DNA from: Atrichornis clamosus
Lineage: Eukaryota > Chordata > Aves > Passeriformes > Menuridae
Assembly (NCBI GenBank): GCA_013400975.1
Contig: WBMZ01000187.1
Coordinates: 1 to 64,000 of the forward strand
DNA length: 64,000 nt
Reading direction: 5' to 3'
The notes under the pieces were generated by a model. It saw only the letters and a list, made by a program, of their open reading frames with translations, was not told the origin of the DNA and did no database searches. Numbering within the stretch: the first letter of the stretch is position 1; every line of letters begins with the position of its first letter. This document shows positions 1-12,200 of the stretch, one piece after another. The translations under genes were made by a program, and so were the position numbers.

Positions 1-68
1 CGCCGCCGCGCCCGACCTGGGCCGCCGCTTCGCCGAGCGCAAGCGCTGCGCCGACCCCGAGTGCAGCA
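1..68 (+). CDS. MIA3: MIA3 exon 1 (3' part)
   Basis: The last 22 codons of exon 1, ending [11 protein letters not shown], plus one base (phase 1), followed by a GTGAGT donor at 69. They include the first cysteine pair of the SH3-like domain (CADPEC; human CADDEC). The signal peptide lies upstream of the window. Base 1 is the third base of a codon. Confidence 0.9.
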
Positions 69-250
69 GTGAGTGGGGGAGTCGGGCACGGCCCCGGGAA
101 GGAGTTCGTGGGCAAAGATGCCTCTCGGAGGCGCTTCCCAAAGCCCTCTACCTTCCCCTGGCTTTGGCAAGGAAATTGGGGAGTATCGAGAGAATGGGAA
201 CGCGGCGCCCACGCGCGCCGTCCCTCTCCGCTCGGCCAAGTTTTCAGATG
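1..250. promoter_or_regulatory. MIA3: 3' edge of the MIA3 main-promoter CpG island
   Basis: The first quarter-kilobase is GC- and CpG-rich (exon 1 and the start of intron 1) and drops to ordinary AT-rich intron after about 250. The promoter itself lies outside the window. Confidence 0.55.
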
Positions 251-3200
251 CCCGCAGCTCCGTGTTTGGTTTTTTATCCCCCCTGCAAAGCGCTCTCATG
301 ATAAACCTGCTCTCTGGGTGTTCGCTGTGCGTGGGATAATTTCAGGACTGACTTGCTGGGACATAGATGTCACCTTTCTGATTTAACAGTAATAATTAGC
401 CTCATAGTGCATCTCTGAAATGTAGTTCTCCAGTGCTTTGTCAAACGCTTGTCTTGATCAGAATGCTTGCTCTTTCCTTCAGTATAACTTGCTTTTGTTT
501 AGCTATAGCTTTTTTGTTTGTTTGCTTGCTTTAATTATAGCTAAAAATCTCTTAGTTACACTTTCAGCTAAGTTCTTATCTCTTGACCCAATCTGGAAAT
601 AAGAAAGCAGTGCATGCGAGGAGGTCTTGTTTACTGCCAGTTAGCAAAGACTCTTTTGATGAAAATTTATTTTTATTATTATTATTATTATTGTTATTTA
701 AGTAATACTCTTCTCTTTTGGTTTTTTTGGACAGTGTTAATGTGCCGAGGGAAGGCAATGCAGGATTTTAAAGGTCCAGATTGTCGCTTTGTAAATTTTA
801 AGAAGGGAGAAGCGGTGTACGTATATTACAAACTAATAGGAAAATCAACTGAGCTTTGGGCCGGAAGCGTAAGTACTGTGAAGCGTTTCTTCTACTAGCT
901 CTTCTTGGTGCTTTCTCTTGGTAATCTATTTTCCTTCCTTTTGCCTTGCAAGAGAATGCTTAGAGTTTTGAACATGGCTAAATAACATAGTGAATGCTGT
1001 TCTGTCTTGAGACCAGTGGGAAATGGGATGTGGTTTGATCAAACCTAAGTGCTTTGAAAAATGGGCAACACTAATGTGTGCTAAAAACTGTTAGAAAACT
1101 GCCTTGGTGTTGGAAACCTCCCATTGCAGCACTGTAAGTGCTGGTGGCCATGGGCCTGCCTGGAAGCTGAGCCTCCCTTCCCACTTAGGGAGGCTTAAGC
1201 CTGTGCTTGTGTTTTCCCATGACGTGGTCTCATCCTGCACTCTGTAATCCTGCTAAAGTTCACTCCATGTGCATGTTTTAGTTGTGTTTCTCTTCCTAAT
1301 ATTCATCTGCCTTCTTACCCTTTTTATCTAAGCTGCATGCAGAGTTGGAGGAAAAATAAGTGGTAAAACTAGAAAGGATTAAGGTAAATTTGCTTTCTTA
1401 AAGGTCTGTCTCTCTCAGCTGCACTGTAGCAGCTTGCAGAGTAGTGGCCTTGTCTGAGTCAGCGTCCTTGGACAATCTGAGAGGCTTCTGCTAATGGGGA
1501 AGGAACATCCCTATACTTGCAGTTATTTCATAGAAAACTCCTCTTGACTTTCATAATCACCTTATTTGCCTGACAGAGGCAGATCTGAGGTGCTACGGTG
1601 GAAGAGCAGTTTTTGTGGGTTTCCCTTGAAAATGTTGACAATCTGGAAGTTACTTAGACCTAGTCCCTATTGCTTCCTCCCCGTGTTTCCCTTACATCTG
1701 TTTTTTTGTGTACAAATTATTTACTTCAACCTCCTTTCTTACTCTGATCTTCTACAAAGGATAGACAATTGTGACCGTAGTCTAGGGTGCTCGAAACCTC
1801 ACCTGGGTGTTGTCTATGGGACTAATGGTTTAGTGAAAATCAGGATGTATCACTTTCTGTAACCACTTCAGGCTGGGCGTGGACAGCCAGGCTCTCAGTA
1901 GCAGCTGAATCCAATTAGAATGATACAGGAGTGAGAAGAAAAACTGCAGCACGTGGTTAAAGAAGAGTTAAGAATTGTATCATGCTGGTAATTCCCTTCT
2001 GACATGTACTGTACCATAAATAATCTGGGTAATTAGCTGGTACAGGTTTCCAGGGCTGCCAGTTCTCAAGATGCAGAGTAGCAGCGTGGGGCCAATTTTG
2101 CATCTTCTAACAAGGTATAATGTCGGCTGCAAGATCAGACAGCAGGTTAAGGTAATTGCTGAGTTAATATTCAGTTTAATTATTCACTGATAGGAAGCTC
2201 ATGCAACAGTTAGGTGTGTCTCCAAGTTAAAAGGATGTTTGCTTTGAGTTTAGCAAGTAAAAGCTGAAGTCGGCAGCTCTGAAATAATTGCAAAGCTCCG
2301 TTTTATTTGTTGTCATTTTTCAACTGCGTTACACGATTTTCAGTGTTGCTTTAAGGGCCGTGCTGCCAGACTGATTCCTTTTGGTTGGTGGCTGTAACCT
2401 GTATTTCTTTTATCCCCAGTTTGATTGACTGCTGCTGCCTTAATCATAACGCTGCAACAACCAGCGTGGAAGCGCTGCCAGGGGGTCAGAGGTGCCTGCC
2501 CTTGCGTGTTGAGTAGGGCCCTGGCACATCTGCCCTGTCCCTGACTCTCACATAGCACCGGGGTCTCTCTGCTGCAACGTGACTTCCCGTGTCAGATTTG
2601 GCTGGGCAGCCTGACTTCCCATGCCAGATTTGGCTGGGCAGTTTGATTTATGCAGACCAGCCGTGCCTGCTGCGTGAGGCTAGGGGGAAGCTGCTGCTTG
2701 CTAATTAAAAACAGGCTACCCAGTGAGGTCTGCCATCAAACAAATTCCAATGGAAGGCATGTTACCTTCTGCCACGGCCCTTTTGGGATTTTGATTGCAT
2801 GTGGGCTTTGTGTGCGTCATTTGAGCCCGTGCATCTACCTTACTGCCTTTTTCCATTCCCCAAAGTTTTTTTGGGGAAAGGATTTATTAGGGTATAATAG
2901 AAACTATAAAATCAAGGGCTAACTGGGATTCTGATCTTCAGGTGTGGGTGCAGGTCAGGGGAATGTGTGTATGAGAAGCTTCAACTAATGCAACTTGGGG
3001 CTAATTTCAAACAAGTTGTAAATACAGATTCTAATTCCAAAGTCAATTTAGAGGAGCCATGAGAAATACAGTAGTATTTCTGACCTGAAGGAAGATGATC
3101 TGATAAGAAAAGGACCCTTTCACCAAGGCTGAAAAATCTATAGCAGTTGAGTCTGGGCTTTATTTGCTTTTGCTGTTCTAATTCACTCCACCCTTTTCAA

Positions 3201-6200
3201 GCCACTGTTGATTTTTTTTTTTTTTTTTTTTGGCCTGTGCCAGCAAACATTGTATTTTGACAAAATAGGTCCTTTATTTTGTGATGCCAGTCTTGTATAC
3301 TAAATTGCTTACAGAGCACATACTGTGCTCACTGGGCATTTTGCAAGTGAAAAAATTCTGGAACCCAGTTGTAATTTATTTTCTCTACATTATATGGCCT
3401 GCAGATTTTTAGCAGAGCTGTCTAAACCTCATTAATAAAGCTTAGAAAATATTCTATGACCATTATTTAATAGTCATTTTATGCTCCGAATTTCATTAAT
3501 ACATCAGTTCCAGGAAAAAGCTTGGCTTTTTTTTTTCCCCAAAGCCAAAAGGTGGGACACATCAGTCCCACTTCCTGTCCAGTGCACAGTGTCCTGCTGT
3601 TAAACCAGTCTCCTCTTTAGCATCAACCTTGTATTGCTTACACCATCAAGTTGTTATATAGAGTCTCCTCCTATGCATGTCTCCTGCACTCTGCCCTCAC
3701 TTTAACAGGGTCCAGAACTCCGAAAGTACTTGGGATAATTCCAAGTAAAAACTGTTGCTTTTTAAAAAAACATTTTGTCAAAGACAGTTTAAGATTGTTA
3801 TTTTTTCATATAGCAAAGGGGTGAGCTTAATAACTTTGATTCAAGGTTGAGAAAACTATTTCTGGCCTCACATTATGAGAAATGGACTTGACTGCAGATT
3901 GTGGCTCTTTTGGGTGGTTGTTTTTTGGTTTGGTTATTTCCTTTTCTATATTTGTTTTCAAATCTTGTACATAGGTTAGTAAAAAGGAAGACAGGATGGG
4001 TAAAATTAAGGTCAAACAGGAAGGCAGGGTATGTGTGGAGCACCCAGAGGATCAGGGCAATACTGTGTTTTCTTAACACTGCCAATGTTCAGCAGGTGCA
4101 GACCAAACCAGCTCTTCTTCGCTCAATATTCTAGGTTTCAGTACCTGCGATGCCTGTGCTTGGTGGGTTTTAAGATTAAGAACATTTGAGCATCTTCTTT
4201 CCCAGCTGTCTGTTTTCTGGTAGATGGTGTGAGGGTCTGGCTCCTTGGTCAGTGAATCTGCTGCAGCTGCCTGTCACACGTGGGCACCAAGGGGACAGAT
4301 GCTGTACACACAGCTATGTATTTTGTCCATGCACAACATTTTAGCTGGGAAGAGAGTGGACATGAAGGATGCACTATTTTCTCCCTTAGATACTTGGCAT
4401 TCATAATGCCTTTTCTCTATCATGTCTGTAGAGAATGAATGTTTCCTTTATTTGCACAATGAGGCATTTTTCCCCCTTACAAGAGAGGACTTGTAAGGAG
4501 AAAAGCAGATGAAATTTTGGGCAGGCAGATCCCATATGGCTTATAAACCACAGAAGTGGCAAACTGGGTCACTGCAGAGGACTTGTATGGTCAGCAGCTT
4601 GGATTACAATAAATGAGTTTCAAATTGTGATGCCTGATTATAATGATAGTCACAGAGATTAGTCTGTAAGGAGACACAGAGATTAGTCTGTAAGGAGAAA
4701 TTTGGAGGGAGAAATAAGCCAATTTACAATTAAACTGTAGTATACCACGTAAAGACAAGCTTTTGATTTGACTTGTCTAAACGAATTCCCCATTCCCATT
4801 GGTAATTCACAATAATAAACCTGCATGCATTATCATTTTCTGTAAGAGAGCATATGTGTTTACAAAAGGTGGGGAGGGAACAGTTTGGGGTTTACTATAT
4901 GTCTAACTAACTTCAGAGATATCAATTATGGAAGGTAAGACTTGAATGAGAAATAGTTTAAAAAGGAAGTCCTATAATGTATCAGTGCTTACTTGCATAT
5001 CGAAACAAACACCCCCAAAAATTGTACATCTAGAAAGCTTCAGGCAAGGTTAACCTTTTTCAGTGCTATCAGTGTAACAATATATCTGTGTATTCCTAGT
5101 ATCCCATAAGTTGTTTCTGTTTTAATTTGATCTTTAGGTGAGTGCTCTTCCCACACAAACTCTTCAAGAAAATTGGCAATTGTCATCTTCCTCCAATAAT
5201 AAATGATTGAGGAAATGACCAACATTACTTTTCCCCCCTGATATTTTGGTTGTCTAGGAACTCTGTACCTTTCTAGGTGTGTCCACCAGGCTCTAATTAC
5301 CTGAATTATCTAATCTGTGTAGTGATAGCATGCTATTAATATTGGCTTCTTGACAGCTGTTGTCAGAACTCTCAAGTGAGAGCGTTACTGTGTAGATCTT
5401 ATCTGGTGAGTGATAAGAGAGATTCTTGTCTTCCACTGTTTGCCTTGGCTTAGCACATTGACTTGCTTGAAAACAGCCATTCTGTGACTGATTTTTGCTT
5501 GTATCAGGCACTGAAGAGCAACAATGCACTTGCAGAGCAGGGGGTCTATTTTCTACATAGGTTTTTAAATGATTAATATATCAAGTACAATGTTGCATTC
5601 TCCTACAATCTACTTTAAGAATTTTTTTTTCCGTAAGTTACAAAGTGAGCGTATTTTGGGCTATAGTGTTGTGCATGGATGTAAACCTTATTAGTCAAAG
5701 ATCCTCTTCTGCTTGCTACTTGAGAAAATCCTTGAGGTGTGTGTGGTGCCTGCACCATAGCAGTTAAAGCACATGAGCCAGAGGACCTGGGCTTCATTCC
5801 CAACTCTCCTAATAATTTGTTATAAGTCAGGCTTTACCTTACCAACTTCACAAGGCTGTTGCGAAATAGAAGTATAAAACCTCAGTGGAAACTCTTGCAT
5901 AAACAAGGTATCACTGGTCTTTTTCTTTTATTCACTGTGTTAAACTTCATTTAGAATGCTTGAGAGTCAGTTCAATGTATTTGTTACTGGTGTCTGCAAT
6001 TTTTGACATAGTCATGTGATTTCTAAACCTTCACTGCTTTTTGTTTGTGTTTGTTTGTTTTTTGGCAGGTTGGAAGTGATTTTGGATATTTTCCAAAGGA
6101 TTTACTTGAAATAAATCATAATTATTCCAGTGAGGAGCTAGAATTACCAACAGATGTAAGTCTTATTTGTTTGGGGTTTTTTTTTTCAATTGGGCTTCTT

Positions 6201-9200
6201 GCTATTTCTTACTTCAGCATTCAGTAAAATTCCCAAGGAGGAAAATGGGAATATTAGTGATCTTTAGTAACTTTTTATTAGTAAGCAGCTACATATATGC
6301 AGAGGTGCACATGTATGTGGCAGGGTGGAATGTTTGTGCAGTTCTCTATGTGGACGGGTGTGAAAGCATCAGCCCAAAATGTAGGCATTGACCTTTCTTT
6401 TCTCAAATGTTACCGTTTTCTTCTAATTAAATCTGTTTGGATTGAGCTTTGCAAGTCCTGCTAGCTGGCTTGTGCATAGGCCATTTGGTAGGTATTCAAA
6501 ATGGTTTCTTTTCCCAAACTTTAGAAGTTTAAAGTACTGTCAGAAACAAACAAAACCTGATACACTCAGCTCTTTGATTCTAGAACGGTCCTTCAGCCCT
6601 TTCACACATGAATGGCTGTCATGCACTAATAGCAGTAACTCCAGAGCTGTGTGAGTAAAGCCTCATTGAGGCTGCAGCTTTAGATGTGCTTGCAGCCCGG
6701 AAAGCCAAGTGTATCCTGGGCTGCATCCAAAGCAGTGTGGCCAGCAGGGCAAGCGGGTGATTCTGTCCCTTGGCTCTGCTCTGGTGAGACCCCACCTGCA
6801 GTGCTGCATCAAGCTCTGATGTTCCCAGCATGGGAAAGATATGGACCTGTTGTAGAAAGTCCAGAGGAGAGCACCAAGATGATCAGAGGGATGGAGTACC
6901 TCCTACAAGGAAAGGCTGAGAGAATTGGGGTTGTTCAGCCTAGGAAAGAGAAGGCTCTGGGGAGAACTAATTGTGGCCTTCCAGTACCCGGAGGGAGCCT
7001 ACAAAAAATGGTGAAGAGAGACTTTTTACAAGAGCATGTACTGACAGGACAAGGGGGAATGACTTCAAACTGAGAGTAGGTTTAGATTAGACAATAGGAG
7101 GAAAATTCTTTACTGTGAGGGTGGTAAGGCAGGGGCACAGCTTCCTCCGAGAAGCTGTGGATGCCCCACCCCTGGAAGTATTCAAGGCCAGGTTGGATGG
7201 GGCTTTGAGCAGCCTGGTCTAGTGCAAGGTGTCCTTGCCCATGGCAGTGGATTGGAACTGGATGATCTTTAAGATCCTTTCAATGCAAGGCCATTCTATG
7301 GTTTTATGAGATAGTATTCATTGTCTTGCGCTGCTTCTGTTTATTTTTCAGAAATGGTGTGACAGGGAGCTCCTGCTTGGAGGACTTGGTCCGTTAAGGA
7401 GAGGACCAAGTTAAAAGAGATTGTGACAAACAAGCTGAGCAACATCTGTTTTCTTCTTTTCACTGGCATTCAGCAATAGACTTCTTCACTCAGGATATAT
7501 GGTGCTGAGTACAGTGTAATACTGTCAGCTCCATTGCTGTCTTCCAGTTTGTTCCTCCAAAAGCTTTTTATTTAGGCTTTTGTGAGTCCTTGGGCAAAAC
7601 CTCCACCAATTTCTAAGAGAGTTTTGTTTAAGGACTCAAGGGGTTAATTCTGCATGATTAGCATAATTTACTTTGCTGCTGCATCTCTCTTTAGCTAGGC
7701 AAATGAATTTGGTCTCATCACTGTAATAAAGAAAATAATATTTTTTTACTGTATATTGTTTTTCATTTCAGGAAACAGACTTTGTTTGCTTTGATGGCGG
7801 AAGGGATGACTTTGATAATTATAATGTGGATGAGCTTTTGAAGTCATTGCAAGAGACAGTAGCAAATGAAGTGGAAACTGAATTGAGTGATCCAGGGATA
7901 AAACCAGCTGAAGGAATTGAGAAGGATCAGGAGGTTGAACAGGCTGATAGAATAAAGTCCCTTGGTGCTTTGGAGGCAGACAATCCTGAGCAAAGCACTG
8001 AAGAAGATGATGAAAACCTCGTCTTGACAGACGAAGTAGACAGTTCTGTTACAGAAGGAACTGAAAATACTGGGGGAGACTCCAGTGTCAGTGGTCACAA
8101 AGAAAACTCTCAGGGAGATCAAATTGCACATGAGCACTTGAAAGGAATGCTACATGGGAAATTAAAAGGGCTAGAAAGTGAAAATACCAAAAACACTAGT
8201 ATTCCTCAGGGTGAAACCAGCCAACTTGACCAAGAGAATGAAGAAGTAAATGCCTATACACTTTTAAACAGAGAGCTCTCTGTGAACTTGAAAACAAAAT
8301 TTGGCTCAACTGCTGATGCTGTTGTATCAGATGATGAAGTGACTCGCCTTGTTACGTCACTGGAAGATGATTTAAATGAAGATTTGAGCATTGATCCTCA
8401 CGATGCAGAGGAGGAGCCAGACTTTGCAGATCAGTCTGCAGAAATCCCTTTGCTGTCTTTTACAGCAGAGGATGAAATTACATCCACTGTGGATTTAGAA
8501 GATGATGGAAACTATGACGTTGAGTCACAAAATCACGAACCTGATGAAGATGCAAAGGGTGCTACAAAGCTAAATAACCAAAGAGACCATGAGGAGGAAC
8601 CCGATTCAGATACATTAATTCTTAAGGATGCCTTCAGTAAGAGCAACAAGTTGGGTGACAGTGTAAATGTGGACAGCTCCGAATCTAAACAAACAAAAGA
8701 GAAACAGGATGAGGTGGTGCTAATTAGTAAAAGAAAAGCACCAGCAACAACTCAACCTGAGGATCTCTCCAAAGAACTCCTTGGAAAGGAACCTGTAGGT
8801 ACAGGTGATCTGGGTTCAAAAGAAAAAGCAAACAAAATGGAACAATTTGAAGAGCAGCTCACCCATGGAACAGAGTTACGCCTTGCAGTGCTGAAGGGTA
8901 CAGCTGTGCCTGATCCCCATGCTTTGCCTAGTCCAGGCAATGCTCTGGAGTCCAAATCATTTCTTAGAAACAAGGAAGATGCTTCAGAACCATCTGATGA
9001 TGTTATCAAGAAAAGTCCTGAAAAAGTGCCTCTTACTCCAGTAGCGACAGGTGAGAAACTGTTTGAGGATGATACCTCGGAGGAGATCTTGGAAAGTGAT
9101 TTAAAGCACAAAAGGTCATGGGAGAAAACAGAGGAGAAGGGAAGAGCTGAGAACAAGCCTCCAGTTGATGTCCCAGACAAACCAGTGGAAGAGGTAAAAA

Positions 9201-12200
9201 ATGCATCTCAAAGTGACCTAGGGGATACTGACCTTTTGAGACAGAAAGTGGAGCCTGGAAGGCCCACTGTGGAGAAACAACAACTCAGGCATGAAGATTT
9301 AAAACAAACAGGGGAGACTGATCATGAAGATAAAAATCCTTCCTCTCCTAACAGGGAACTGGAAATAAAAAGGAGAAACATGAAAGAAACCCCTGCAGGG
9401 GAGGGAGACCCAAGGTACAGCAGAGCTTTTGAGCAACCTAGGCCATGGGAAAACAAGACTGACTATTCAGAGGCAAGTGTGAATGAAGAACCTTCAAGAA
9501 ATCCTGGCAAGATGCCAACATTTGAACAAAACATTGAGAAAAGTTCCCCTGAAGAAAAATCAAAAACCACCACGCAGTATACAGAGAATCTTCTTACTCA
9601 ACAAGCAACTGCTCATCCTGAGGATGCAGATGCCGACACAAATCTTGGCATGGATTTGGCTAAAGAAACAACACGAAGATCAGAATTGCAATCTGAAGAG
9701 CCAGATGCTGAAGATGACCCTGACCTGAAGCAAGTAGATGATGAGCTACTCGAAGATGAGAATGCAGAAAGTGCAAAGCTGTCACAAGCAAAGGCTGCAA
9801 ATGCCCAGGGTGATACACTAAATGGTGAAAATACAAATCCTGAATTGGAAGGACTAAGTGAAGCTGTTTCAGGAACCCCAAATCCTACATCCAAAACAGG
9901 AGCGGAAACAAACTCATTTCCTAAGGAGGATAAGAAACCAATCAGCATGCAAAATGCAAATAAGATTGGGAACAAAGAAGTTGATGCACCAGTGAGAAAA
10001 CATGCTAAATTGGATGAGCTGGAACATGTCATGGAAGCTGATGAGGAGTCTTTTGAAACTGAGGAACCATCATCTGTGGAAGAACATAATTTCCTATCAC
10101 CTGATGCAGAAGACAGCAATGACTTTGACCATAGGAAAGATCATCTCCCAGAGGGCATTTCACAGAAAGACTCCAAAGAGGTGCAAAATTTAGAGCATAC
10201 AAGAAATGACCAGCAGCAATCTGCACATTTCCCCAGCCCTGCTGACAGCTCAGGAATCACCAATGGCACTGTAACAGACTTCAGTGAGTCCGTGAAGCGG
10301 CTCACAATAATGAGGGAATTTCTTGATGAAAAGCGTGTGATGCGCCTACAAAGGTACCTTGGGCTCCAGCACGTGGTTAGGATTGAAGCCATGTTCCACG
10401 ACATGAAGGTAGAGATGGAGCTTGCTCGGAAGGCGAGCCATAATAGCGAAGATATAGAAAAAGCTTTGGACCAGATACTTGAGTTTTCAGAATCAAGCGT
10501 TATGGATGCTGTGGGAAAAGTTCTGGATTCCAGGGTGGCAGAAAACAAAGAGGAGGTGGTGAAAGAAATGGATTTGTATGATGAGGAGAGCGCACTGATG
10601 GATGATATTCAAGAATTAATATATTCATTAAGGAGCAAATATTCATCTGCTAGTGAGAGTGTCCCACTTGCATCTGCTTCAGAACAGGAAGATGACCAGC
10701 TGCACATTCAAGGTAGGTTGTTAAACCAGTTAATAAATAGATGAAATGGAAGTAAAACCCTGTCCCAAGCAACACTGTAACCCAGAGAAGCTTTAAGAAG
10801 AGTGTGAGGGAGTAGAATTGAAAGAGGCCTTGTGAAATCTTTTAGGATTTTGCTTATTTTTAATGCATGTTTTCAGCATTGTGACAGGTGGCTCAGGGAC
10901 AAATCCTTAGAGAAAATGTTGAGTTCAGCATGTCTGTTCTTATGGACCAAGTTCTGTGTAAGATAAGTGGGATCCATACATGGATATGGCTAGGAGTAGC
11001 CAGTCAGGGCATGTCTGTACCCCTTAAGAAACAGGGATTCACATATATTAATATCCTGAATTTTCTGGAGGGTTTAGAGCAGCCTTTTTTTCCTGAACTA
11101 ATTAGCACCTGATTATGAGAGATCCAGTGATTAATGCAAAGTTCAGGTACTAAATTCAGGCACCTAAAATCCTAGGTGTCCCTATAATCATATTTTTGCC
11201 CACATTCATAAAAGGGTGTGCAAGTAGAAATACTGAACAAATAGATCTTTTGAAGAACCAGAGGTACAGTCTCTTGCAAACTTGGTTTTCCTAAGTAATG
11301 TGTAAGATGTTAAGATACACTCTTAGCAAGGCTCCTCTTACAGTGGTATATGTTGAGTATGTGATTTCTGATAAGGTCATGAATGATGCAGATATTTCAC
11401 CTTGCAATGTTTCACTGCAAGGTCAGTGGTTGATATCTTGCATAAATTTCATAAAGATATTTAATTAGATGTTACTGAAAGTTGATTGAGAATATATTGG
11501 AAGCAGTACACAAGCTGAAATATTTTAAAAGTGTCAAGAAAGCTTTGTCAAATGCAGTATTTCACTGAAGGCAGCTGTAAGAAATACACATTAACTCAGG
11601 GCTTAATTCATGTTTCCTTGTCTGCCATAGATGGTGCTAAAGAAGCTGAGTATGACAGTGTTTCCACCAGAAACCCAAATGCCATTGATGAGGGCAATCA
11701 GGAATTTCAGCAGCTCATTGAAGATAAGAGGCCAGAGCAGCCTGTTGAGGAGGAGGAGAGGGCTGTTCATCTATTACCTGAGCATAAAGAGGCCAACTTC
11801 TCAGATAATGGAGAAGCTGAAGAAGGCTATGAGAGTGAAAGAGGATCACTCCTGGAAGATACTTCCTTTGGTTCAGTTGATTCAGGAGAGAGTGCCATGG
11901 AGCACACTGCTGAAGGTAACCATTTGGGTTTGGGTTATTTGGTTCTTTCGCTCTTGAAGAGATGCATGGTTTAATGTATTTTTAGGAAAATACTAGGGGT
12001 TTTCACTGATATTTGAATTTTATGTTGCTATAATCCTCATGGCTTTCCCTGATCCGTGACAGTCCCTCTAGTGGCAGTACTCTGTCACTAACTTAGCACA
12101 GTGTTTTTTCTGTTTTCATTTTGCAATGTAGGAATAAGGAAAGTGCTCCTGTGAGTGTCAGGGTTAGAGCTCAGGCTTTTGTGAACTGTGTCTCAGGATG

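Larger units (their letters stand above)
869..6068 (+). other. MIA3: MIA3 intron 2 (5.2 kb)
   Basis: Non-coding. Holds a 32-base tandem duplication (2580-2643), a 22-base poly-T run (about 3211-3231), a 24-base tandem duplication (4651-4698) and a MIR-like SINE remnant (about 5755-5895). Nothing else recognised. Confidence 0.8.

Noticed and set aside
5755..5825. tRNA-like head (A and B box traces)
   Set aside because: Boxes are degenerate and the segment continues into a MIR-type core, so it is a SINE remnant and not a tRNA gene.
6684..7073. 129-codon plus-strand open frame
   Set aside because: It lies wholly within the CR1 fragment, out of frame with any CR1 protein.
9613..10119. 168-codon minus-strand Ser-rich frame opposite MIA3 exon 4
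   Set aside because: Mirror of the Glu/Asp/Lys-rich MIA3 coding strand; a shadow frame.
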